Shown here in pieces: positions 26,005 to 33,039 of a stretch of DNA of 64,000 nt. The position numbers were made by a program, and so were the translations under genes. The notes below the pieces were generated by a model. It was not told the origin of the DNA. It made no database searches and worked only from the letters and a program-made list of their open reading frames with translations. Every line of letters begins with the position of its first letter. Position 1 is the stretch's first letter. The stretch spans positions 806,001-870,000 of the forward strand of contig NZ_CP150667.1 in the NCBI RefSeq assembly GCF_038024065.1, in the 5' to 3' direction. Origin of the DNA: Polaribacter sejongensis. GTDB taxonomy: Bacteria > Bacteroidota > Bacteroidia > Flavobacteriales > Flavobacteriaceae.

Positions 26005-27234
26005 GTGAAAAACGCACAATTAATTAAGTTAGCAAATACATACGGAAGTCCGTTATATGTTTACGATACAGATAAAATAGAATCTCAATACAACAGACTA
26101 ACAAATGCTTTTAGTAGTGTTAAAAGTTTAAAGCTAAATTATGCTGTAAAAGCACTTTCTAATATTAATATATTAAAGTTCTTTAAAGACTTAGGTTCTG
26201 GTTTAGATACTGTTTCTTTTCAAGAAGTTCAACTGTGTTTAACAACAGGAATTGAGCCTCACGATATTATTTACACCCCAAATGGTGTTTCTTTATCTGA
26301 AATTGAACAAGTTGCTAAATTGGGTGTTCAAATTAATATTGATAACCTTTCAATTTTAGAGCAATTCGGACAAAAACATCCAGAAATCCCTGTTTGTGTG
26401 CGTATCAATCCACATATTATGGCAGGTGGAAATTCTAAAATTTCTGTGGGTCATATCGATTCTAAATTCGGAATTTCTATTCACCAAGTACCTCATATAA
26501 AACGTGTGGTAGAAAATACTGGGATGAATATCAACGGAATTCACATGCATACTGGTTCTGATATTTTAGATATCGATACTTTTTTACGTGCCTCTGATAT
26601 TTTATTTGATGTAGCTAAACAATTCGAAAACATCGATTTTATCGATTTTGGAAGTGGATTTAAAGTTCCTTATAAAGAAGGAGATATTTCTACAGATATA
26701 GAGCAATTAGGCTTGCAATTATCAGAAAGATTCAATGAATTTTGTGCAGATTATGGTAAAGACATTACTTTAATGTTTGAACCTGGTAAATTCTTAGTTT
26801 CAGAAGCAGGTTCTTTTTTAGCGAAAGTAAATGTTGTTAAACAGACAACTTCTACGGTTTTTGCACATGTAGATTCTGGTTTCAATCACTTAGTAAGACC
26901 AATGATGTACGATTCTTACCACCATATTACCAACATTTCTAACCCAAAAGGAAGAGATCGTTATTATTCGGTAGTAGGTTATATTTGTGAAACGGATACA
27001 TTTGCATCAAATAGAAGAATTGCAGAGATTTCAGAAGAAGATGTTTTATGTTTCCACAACGCAGGTGCATATTGTTTTTCAATGGCGTCTAACTACAACT
27101 CTCGCTACATTCCTGCAGAAGTTATGGTGCATAAAGGAAAAGATTACCTTATTAGAAAAAGACAAACAATTCAAGATATTTTACACAACCAAGTTGTAGT
27201 AGATTTTTCTAAAACAGAAAAAGTAGAAGCTTAA
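26005..27234 (+). CDS. lysA: Diaminopimelate decarboxylase, GTG start
   Basis: PLP enzyme that converts meso-diaminopimelate to L-lysine, the last step of lysine synthesis. The 409 residues fold as an alanine-racemase-like barrel: Lys49 in LNYAVKAL is the PLP lysine, HMHTGSD binds in the barrel, LMFEPGKFLVSEAG binds phosphate or substrate, and CETDTF carries the active-site Cys contributed by the partner subunit. The start is GTG at 26005, which fits the family N-terminus (NAQLIKLANTYGSPLYVYD). It is a single-gene unit with its own promoter and terminator. Confidence 0.94.
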   Translation: MKNAQLIKLANTYGSPLYVYDTDKIESQYNRLTNAFSSVKSLKLNYAVKALSNINILKFFKDLGSGLDTVSFQEVQLCLTTGIEPHDIIYTPNGVSLSEIEQVAKLGVQINIDNLSILEQFGQKHPEIPVCVRINPHIMAGGNSKISVGHIDSKFGISIHQVPHIKRVVENTGMNINGIHMHTGSDILDIDTFLRASDILFDVAKQFENIDFIDFGSGFKVPYKEGDISTDIEQLGLQLSERFNEFCADYGKDITLMFEPGKFLVSEAGSFLAKVNVVKQTTSTVFAHVDSGFNHLVRPMMYDSYHHITNISNPKGRDRYYSVVGYICETDTFASNRRIAEISEEDVLCFHNAGAYCFSMASNYNSRYIPAEVMVHKGKDYLIRKRQTIQDILHNQVVVDFSKTEKVEA

Positions 27235-27256
27235 GAAAAGCTTTTAAACAAGTTAT

Positions 27257-27294
27257 AAATCCATCAGAAAATATATTTTTTGGTGGATTTTTTT
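27257..27294 (+). terminator. lysA terminator
   Basis: Stem AAATCCATCA / TGGTGGATTT (one G-U pair), 14-nt AT loop, followed by a T run. It lies 23 bp after the lysA stop. Confidence 0.8.
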
Positions 27295-27330
27295 ATTAAA
27301 TTTACCTTATACAATTAAAACAAGTTTAAA

Positions 27331-27942
27331 ATGAAAATATTAGGAATTGGAAGTAATTACATTACTGACTTAAAAGACATTGCAGAAAAAAAGAATGCAA
27401 AAAAGTTTATCTTTTCTAAGCCAGAAAGTAGTTTAGCTGTTAATTGTGATGTGGAGTACCCAAGTAGCATTACAAACGAGTTAATTTACGAAGTAGAATT
27501 GGTTGTTAAAATAGGTAAAGAAGGAAAAAACATTTCTAAAGAAACTGCAAATTCTTACATTTCTGAAATTGCTGTTGGTATTGATTATACCGCTACAGAT
27601 ATTTTAAAAGACGCTAGAGAAACTAAACATCCTTGGGATTTTGCGAAAGGTTTTGATGGTGCTGCTCCTATTTCTAGTTTTAAACCGGTTTCTGATTATA
27701 ATTTAGGTGATATTGATTTCGATTTAAAAATAAACGGAGAAGAGAAGCAAAAAAGTAATACAGCGTATATGATTCATGATTTTGCTGATATTATTGTGTT
27801 TATTTCTAAATACATGACGTTACAGCCAGGAGATTTAATTTTTACAGGAACTCCTGCCCTAGGAAAAGGAGAAATTTTTAAAGGAGATCAATTACAATGT
27901 TCTGTAAACGGAGAATTGTTGTTAGATTTTAAAATGATATAA
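27331..27942 (+). CDS. Fumarylacetoacetate hydrolase family protein
   Basis: A 203-residue FAH-fold protein, probably a small-molecule acylpyruvate hydrolase or decarboxylase (YcgM/FAHD1-like). Visible signatures are YEVELVVKIGK with the metal-binding Glu pair, VGIDYTATDI, KGFDGAAPIS (the conserved KxxDxxxP-like segment) and PGDLIFTGTPALG. The length fits single-domain members of the family. It is monocistronic, between the lysA terminator and its own terminator. The substrate cannot be determined. Confidence 0.9.
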   Translation: MKILGIGSNYITDLKDIAEKKNAKKFIFSKPESSLAVNCDVEYPSSITNELIYEVELVVKIGKEGKNISKETANSYISEIAVGIDYTATDILKDARETKHPWDFAKGFDGAAPISSFKPVSDYNLGDIDFDLKINGEEKQKSNTAYMIHDFADIIVFISKYMTLQPGDLIFTGTPALGKGEIFKGDQLQCSVNGELLLDFKMI

Positions 27943-27966
27943 ATACAAATAGTATTCAAAATTAAT

Positions 27967-28010
27967 AAAACACCTTTTTTAGACATCTATAAAAAAGGTG
28001 TTTTATTTTT
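27967..28010 (+). terminator. Terminator after the FAH-family gene
   Basis: Perfect 14-bp stem AAAACACCTTTTTT / AAAAAAGGTGTTTT with a 10-nt loop, followed by ATTTTTTG. The remaining 28011-28187 shows nothing recognisable. Confidence 0.87.
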
Positions 28011-28187
28011 TGATATAAGTATGTTGAAAGATGTAAACGAGATTTAAAACACAAAAATACTTACCTAGAATACTAAATATTAAAATTAGTGTTTGATTAA
28101 AAAAGTTGAATCTCCACTCCTACTATTAGTTTACTAAAAATCGCAAATTCAAGATATAACTACACTCCTCATAACATAACAAAAACC

Positions 28188-28799
28188 ATGAATTTCATTA
28201 AAAAAATTTTTAAAGAAAAAAAAAGTGGAGCCTTTTTTAATGCAACTGATTATGAAATGAATAACTTTTTATGCGGAATTGGAAAATCAGAAATTAGAGA
28301 ACATAAAATTTCTATTTCCGAATATCCTTTTCAACCTTCAATTGCTTATCCTAACAAATTAATAAGTGCTAACGAAATCAATTTTATAAGTACAGAGTTT
28401 GGAGTTTGTAGAATTTATACCGATAACGATATTGTTTTTATAACATCAGAACAAAAATCAGCACTTCTAAGTTTTGCGAAAACTAATAACATAAAAATTA
28501 AAAAACATAGCTGGAATTGGGATTGGATTCTAGAACCTTATCTTGATACTGAATTGACAACTGAAGAGGAAAAAAGAATTGAAAAGAACTTAAACGGAGT
28601 TGGAATTGATAAAATAGAAATCCAAAAAATTCGTGACGAAGTTGGCAAACAAATGTATAAATACAACTTCGACACCATGCTTTGGGAGTGGTGCAGTTTA
28701 GGTTTATACGATGTTTTAGCTGCAATGCGAGTAAAATATGACAAAGTTCAATTTGAGAGTTTTTATAAAAAGGCAATTGAAATTGACAAACGCGAATAA
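28188..28799 (+). CDS. Hypothetical protein
   Basis: A 203-residue soluble protein I do not recognise. It begins with a basic stretch (MNFIKKIFKEKKSG), has a central beta-rich part with FGVCRIYTDNDIVFITSEQK, an unusual aromatic cluster SWNWDWILEPYLD around residues 104-116, then a helical acidic region and a C-terminal YKYNFDTMLWEWCSLGLYDVL. No signal peptide or membrane helix is visible. It stands alone between two short AT-rich spacers. No function is proposed. Confidence 0.65.
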   Translation: MNFIKKIFKEKKSGAFFNATDYEMNNFLCGIGKSEIREHKISISEYPFQPSIAYPNKLISANEINFISTEFGVCRIYTDNDIVFITSEQKSALLSFAKTNNIKIKKHSWNWDWILEPYLDTELTTEEEKRIEKNLNGVGIDKIEIQKIRDEVGKQMYKYNFDTMLWEWCSLGLYDVLAAMRVKYDKVQFESFYKKAIEIDKRE

Positions 28800-28975
28800 A
28801 ACATAATTCTTAAGTAGTATAAGTTACTCTATAATCCATATAGAAAAAACTAGAAGAACATAGGTCTACAAATAATGCCATTAAAAAAACTTAAGTCAGA
28901 TTAATAAATAATAAAAAAGAGTAAACTTTATTTTCGGTTTTACTTAAATTTACATTTCTTTTAAAACCTCTTTAA

Positions 28976-29491
28976 ATGCAATTAAAACGTTCCACTTTAC
29001 AAGATATTCCTGCAATAATGACAATTATAGATGATGCCAAAGAACTCTTAGCATCCTTACATATTGATCAATGGCAAAACGGATATCCGAATGCTGAGCA
29101 AGTAGAAAATGACATCAAAAATAATGAAAGTTATGTTGTTGTAAATGATGACAATATTGTTATGGCAACCTCTATGTTTACATTCAAAAAAGAACCAACT
29201 TACAAAGAAGTTATAGACGGAAATTGGTTGGTAGATGAAGATAAAGTGTACGGAGTAATCCATAGAATGGCAATTAAAAAAAAGTTTAGAAAATTAGGTC
29301 TGGCAACATTTCTTTTCAATGAATTTCATCAACAATTAAAAGATCAAAAAATAGAAAGTTTAAAGATTGATACGCATGAAGACAACCTCGGAATGCAATC
29401 TTTAATAAAGAAATTGGGTTATACTTATTGCGGAATTATTTACACAAGCTACAATGCAAAAAGATTGGCTTTTGAGAAAGTGATTTCTTAA
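28976..29491 (+). CDS. GNAT-family N-acetyltransferase
   Basis: A 171-residue acetyl-CoA-dependent acyltransferase. The GNAT core is seen as the N-terminal LKRSTLQDIPAIMTIIDDA, the central VYGVIHRMAIKKKFRKLGLATFLFNEF (strand 4 and the acetyl-CoA pyrophosphate loop, of the R/K-x-x-G-x-A form), and C-terminal LKIDTHEDNLGMQSLIKKLGY with CGIIYTS. The W33 region (DQWQNGYPNAE) is typical of a subgroup common in Bacteroidota. The acceptor substrate cannot be inferred. It is followed after about 90 bp by a terminator. Confidence 0.9.
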   Translation: MQLKRSTLQDIPAIMTIIDDAKELLASLHIDQWQNGYPNAEQVENDIKNNESYVVVNDDNIVMATSMFTFKKEPTYKEVIDGNWLVDEDKVYGVIHRMAIKKKFRKLGLATFLFNEFHQQLKDQKIESLKIDTHEDNLGMQSLIKKLGYTYCGIIYTSYNAKRLAFEKVIS

Positions 29492-29578
29492 AATAAAACC
29501 TTTATCCGTTCGAGTACATTCGAGAACTATTTTAACCTTTCTACTGTGCTCAAGAATACAAAAATCTACTATATTTAC

Positions 29579-29614
29579 AACCTCATAAATTCGACTTTAT
29601 GAGGTTCTTTTTTC
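29579..29614 (+). terminator. Terminator between the GNAT gene and tex
   Basis: Perfect 11-bp stem AACCTCATAAA / TTTATGAGGTT, loop TTCGAC, followed by CTTTTTTC. It ends only 20 bp before the tex ATG, so a tex promoter would have to overlap it or start from within it; attenuation of tex is therefore also possible. Confidence 0.8.
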
Positions 29615-29634
29615 TGATCAAATTCATATAAAAA

Positions 29635-31758
29635 ATGCAGTTACTTTCATATATAATTCAACAAACACAACTTTCTTCTAAATCTGTAGAAAACACTATT
29701 TCATTGTTAAATGAAGATGCTACAATTCCTTTTATCAGTAGGTATAGAAAGGAAAGGACAGGTAATTTAGATGAAGTTCAAATTGGTGATATTGTCAAGT
29801 TTAAAGAAACTTTTGAAGCCTTAGAAAAGCGTAAAAAAGCAATTTTAAAAACCTTAGAAGAACAAAATGTTTTATCAGCAGAATTAACACAAAAAGTAAC
29901 TACTTCTAAAGATTTAATTGCTTTAGAAGATTTGTATTTACCTTTTAAGAAAAAGCGAAAAACCAAAGCAGAAACTGCTCGTTTACAAGGCTTAGAACCA
30001 CTGGCAAAAATGATGATGAGTCAGCGTGTAAACGACTTAGAACATACCGCTTCTAAATACACGTCCAAGGAAGTTGTAACTATTGATGATGCATTAGAAG
30101 GTGCACGATTCATTATTGCAGAATGGATTAATGAGCGCACAGATATCAGAAATAATATTAGACGAGAATTAGAACGTTATGCTACAATTACATCTAAAGT
30201 AATAAAAACAAAGTCTGAAGATGAAAAAGCTCAAAAATTTAAAGATTACTTTGATTGGAGCGAATCTTTAAGCAGAATTCCATCTCATCGATTTTTAGCA
30301 ATTTTAAGAGCCGAAAATGAAGGTTTTATCCGTGTTAAAATAGAAATTGACACAGAAAGAGCCCTTCAAAAAATGGAAGAACGAATTATTCGTACGCAAA
30401 ACGAATGCACTCCACAAATAGAACTCGCTATAAAAGATGCTTATAAACGCTTATTGTATCCATCTTTATCTAACGAAAGATTATCATTAGTAAAAGAAAA
30501 TGCAGATGAAGATGCTATAACCGTATTTTCTAAAAACTTAAAACAATTGCTTTTAGGTGCTCCTTTAGGCGAAAAAAGAATTTTAGCCATCGATCCTGGA
30601 TTTAGATCTGGTTGTAAAATTGTATGTTTAAATGAGCAAGGAGATTTAGAGCATAATGAAACTATTTTTCCGCATGCACCACAAAATCAAACCATAGAAG
30701 CTATCAAAAAAATAAGCTCTTTGGTAGAAGCGCATAAAATTGAAGCCATTGCAATTGGTAACGGAACTGCGTCTAGAGAAACCGAACAATTGGTTAAAAA
30801 AATTGAGTTTAAACATTCGGTAGATGTATTTGTAGTGAGTGAAGCTGGAGCATCTATTTATTCCGCTTCTAAAATAGCTAGAGATGAATTCCCAAATTAT
30901 GATGTTACCGTTCGTGGTTCTGTTTCTATCGGAAGACGTTTACAAGATCCTTTAGCAGAATTGGTGAAAATTGATGCAAAATCGATTGGAGTTGGACAAT
31001 ATCAACATGATGTCGATCAAACAAAACTAAAAAAATCTCTTGATACTACCGTAGAAAGTTGTGTAAATACCATTGGTGTAAACATTAATACTGCAAGTGA
31101 ATCTTTGTTGAGTTATGTTTCTGGAATTGGACCAAAATTGGCAGAAAACATTGTGAATTATAGAAATGAAAATGGTTCTTTTACCTCTAGAAATACCATT
31201 AAAAAAGTACCTCGTTTAGGCGGAAAAGCATACGAACAAGCTGCTGGTTTTTTACGAATAAAAAAAGGAAAAAATCCGTTAGATGATTCCGGCGTGCATC
31301 CAGAAAGTTATGTTTTGGTTGATAAAATGGCCAAAGATAATAACATAAAAGTTTCTGAATTTATTGGTAACAAAGAATTGATTCAGAAAATAAACCTGAA
31401 AAACTATATTACAAAAACTATTGGTTTACCTACTCTAGAAGATATCATTAAAGAATTAGAAAAACCAGGTTTGGACCCAAGAGCCAAAGCAAAAGTATTT
31501 TCTTTTGATAAAAATATTAAAAATATTGACGATTTAAGAATAGGACAACTCTTACCCGGAATTGTAAATAACATAACCAATTTTGGGTGTTTTGTAGATG
31601 TTGGAATCAAAGAAAGTGGATTAATTCATGTTTCTAACTTATCTGATACTTTTGTAAAAGATGTTAGTGCAATTGTAAATCTACAACAACAAATTATTGC
31701 AAAAGTAATAGAGGTTGATGTAGTTAGAAAACGAATTCAATTGGCTTTAGTAAAGTAA
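29635..31758 (+). CDS. tex: Tex RNA-binding protein
   Basis: Conserved cytoplasmic nucleic-acid-binding protein of the Tex/YhgF/Spt6-like family, which interacts with transcribing RNA polymerase. The 707 residues contain the N-terminal helical domain with ATIPFISRYRKERTGNLDE near 29-47, the YqgF/RNase H-like domain starting RILAIDPGFRSGCKIVCL, a helix-hairpin-helix segment (SLLSYVSGIGPKLAENIV) and a C-terminal S1 domain (about 633-707) beginning LRIGQLLPGIVNNITNFGCF. The last 25 codons are repeated, slightly changed, at 32040-32110, downstream of an antitoxin fragment. Confidence 0.95.
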   Translation: MQLLSYIIQQTQLSSKSVENTISLLNEDATIPFISRYRKERTGNLDEVQIGDIVKFKETFEALEKRKKAILKTLEEQNVLSAELTQKVTTSKDLIALEDLYLPFKKKRKTKAETARLQGLEPLAKMMMSQRVNDLEHTASKYTSKEVVTIDDALEGARFIIAEWINERTDIRNNIRRELERYATITSKVIKTKSEDEKAQKFKDYFDWSESLSRIPSHRFLAILRAENEGFIRVKIEIDTERALQKMEERIIRTQNECTPQIELAIKDAYKRLLYPSLSNERLSLVKENADEDAITVFSKNLKQLLLGAPLGEKRILAIDPGFRSGCKIVCLNEQGDLEHNETIFPHAPQNQTIEAIKKISSLVEAHKIEAIAIGNGTASRETEQLVKKIEFKHSVDVFVVSEAGASIYSASKIARDEFPNYDVTVRGSVSIGRRLQDPLAELVKIDAKSIGVGQYQHDVDQTKLKKSLDTTVESCVNTIGVNINTASESLLSYVSGIGPKLAENIVNYRNENGSFTSRNTIKKVPRLGGKAYEQAAGFLRIKKGKNPLDDSGVHPESYVLVDKMAKDNNIKVSEFIGNKELIQKINLKNYITKTIGLPTLEDIIKELEKPGLDPRAKAKVFSFDKNIKNIDDLRIGQLLPGIVNNITNFGCFVDVGIKESGLIHVSNLSDTFVKDVSAIVNLQQQIIAKVIEVDVVRKRIQLALVK

Positions 31759-31783
31759 AATAATAATTCCTTACCTTTATAAA

Positions 31784-31930
31784 ATGAGCAGTAAAATAGA
31801 AAAAAATGATCTTTGGGATGACTTAACGGATTCTCAAAAAGATGAAATTCAACAAGAAGTTAATGAATCTAACAAAAAGAAAAAAACAACTTGGGACGAT
31901 GTTAAAAAAGAGCTCTCAAAGTTGAAATAA
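31784..31930 (+). CDS. Truncated antitoxin-like small protein
   Basis: A 48-residue protein, MSSKIEKNDLWDDLTDSQKD followed by EIQQEVNESNKKKKTTWDDV and KKELSKLK. It resembles the C-terminal toxin-binding part of the antitoxin at 32126: NDLWDDLTDSQKDEI here versus NNDFWNDLTLSQQEEI there. The N-terminal dimerisation part is missing and no toxin follows. The upstream bases, including CTTTATAAAA, are shared with the second antitoxin, so this looks like the remnant of an earlier or duplicated toxin-antitoxin copy. It may still be expressed and able to neutralise a related toxin. Confidence 0.65.
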   Translation: MSSKIEKNDLWDDLTDSQKDEIQQEVNESNKKKKTTWDDVKKELSKLK

Positions 31931-32039
31931 AATACAGTTTCTTCATCTTTTAAAAACCAAAAAGTTTTTTTTTGTCAATATTGTTGCAAAAGATGTAAAT
32001 ACAATTCTTACTTTGCTTAAACATATAGTTTAAAAATTC

Positions 32040-32115
32040 TAGAGGTTGATGTGGTTAGAAAGCGAATTCAATTGGCTTTAATGAAGTCAATTAATAACTT
32101 ATTATCTTTATAAAA
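32040..32115 (+). repeat. Duplicated 3' end of tex
   Basis: From TAGAGGTTGATGT to GGCTTTA this matches the tex 3' end (31709-31750) with two substitutions in 42 bp, then similarity decays through the stop-codon region to a shared CTTTATAAAA before the antitoxin ATG. It still encodes EVDVVRKRIQLAL, the Tex C-terminus. The intervening 31931-32039 is AT-rich and shows nothing else. Confidence 0.9.
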
Positions 32116-32125
32116 AGAAAACAAA

Positions 32126-32494
32126 ATGGATATTCAAACAACAAAAATAGCATTGATAAAAGAAATTTTGGATATTGAAAATCCGGAAACTCTTTTAAAA
32201 GTAGGAAATATAATTGGTGAATCTAATTTTGATATAGATGCCGTTAATGAAAATATTATAGATTATGATAATCTAAAACCTTCTCAACAAAAAAGGAAAC
32301 TAGCATTTATTAATGATTTCATCAATTTAGAGAATGAAGAAACAATATCTAAACTTGAAAAATCACTTTGGCTAAACAATGATTTTTGGAATGATTTAAC
32401 ACTTTCACAGCAAGAAGAAATTAAAAAAGCGGAATTAGAAATCGTTAATGAAGAAACTACAAGTTATGAAACTTTTATGTCTTCTCATAGATAA
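32126..32494 (+). CDS. Antitoxin of a RelE/ParE-type module, with internal duplication
   Basis: A 122-residue protein of the type found upstream of ParE/RelE toxins in Bacteroidota. Residues 5-30 (TKIALIKEILDIENPETLLKV) and 56-80 (KLAFINDFINLENEETISKL) are repeats of the same helix pair, so the N-terminal domain is present twice. The C-terminal NNDFWNDLTLSQQEEIKKAELE with a following SYETFM is the usual toxin-binding tail. The stop TAA overlaps the first base of the toxin frame. It lies directly downstream of the duplicated tex end. Confidence 0.75.
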   Translation: MDIQTTKIALIKEILDIENPETLLKVGNIIGESNFDIDAVNENIIDYDNLKPSQQKRKLAFINDFINLENEETISKLEKSLWLNNDFWNDLTLSQQEEIKKAELEIVNEETTSYETFMSSHR

Positions 32495-32796
32495 TAAACA
32501 GAAAAGTAATCATAACTAAAACAGCTCAAAAAAAACTTGATAACCTTTTTTATTATTTAATTACAAGTTGGAATTTAGAAATAAAATCTGATTTCGTAAA
32601 AAAATTAGATAAATGTATTGATACAATAAAATTACACCCAGAAATTTTTCCTGAATCATCTAGAAAAAAAGGATTATACAGATTGGTGATTACAAAACAT
32701 ACAACTTTATTTTATAGATATACATCAAAAAAAATAATTATTGTTACACTTTTTGACACAAGACAAAATCCTGATAAGTTAATTCAGGATTTATAA
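32494..32796 (+). CDS. RelE/ParE-type toxin with ATA in place of ATG start
   Basis: An open frame of 100 residues follows the antitoxin: NRKVIITKTAQKKLDNLFYY, then SDFVKKLDKCIDTI, FPESSRKKGLYRLVITKHTT and the C-terminal LFYRYTSKKIIIVTLFDTRQ, the layout of ParE/RelE-superfamily toxins. The family start would fall exactly at 32494, where the sequence reads TAATAAAC: the antitoxin stop TAA overlaps ATA rather than ATG. There is no ATG, GTG or TTG near the start of this frame; the first in-frame TTG/GTG lies past the middle. The toxin is therefore either silenced by a point mutation or translated weakly from ATA by coupling. The downstream 32797-33039 holds only a palindrome and AT-rich DNA. Confidence 0.7.
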   Translation: MNRKVIITKTAQKKLDNLFYYLITSWNLEIKSDFVKKLDKCIDTIKLHPEIFPESSRKKGLYRLVITKHTTLFYRYTSKKIIIVTLFDTRQNPDKLIQDL

Positions 32797-32885
32797 AATT
32801 TCCCAAGTAAATTTTTCTATTAAATTTATAACAGAAAAATTAAACGTTATTAATAAAAACATTTAGTTAACCATATATCAGTTTC

Positions 32886-32918
32886 AGACCTCACAGGTTT
32901 TGAAAACCTGTGAGGTCT
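32886..32918. repeat. 33-bp perfect palindrome, copy 2
   Basis: AGACCTCACAGGTTTT and its exact reverse complement around one central G. It differs from the copy at 23367-23399 by a compensated base pair and the central base. It lies between the toxin remnant and topB. Confidence 0.85.
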
Positions 32919-33039
32919 ATTTTATTTCAATCAATTCTTAAATAGAATATTCAATTGTTTATAAATTTTAAATTTCATCAATTTTAAAAACTTGATATAT
33001 TTCTTTTTTTCCTTAATTTCGACCTCACAAAAATAATCA

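Noticed and set aside
31709..32115. Duplicated tex end interpreted as target-site duplication of an insertion sequence
   Set aside because: The duplicated block is far longer than usual target duplications, has diverged, and no transposase or terminal inverted repeats lie between the copies.
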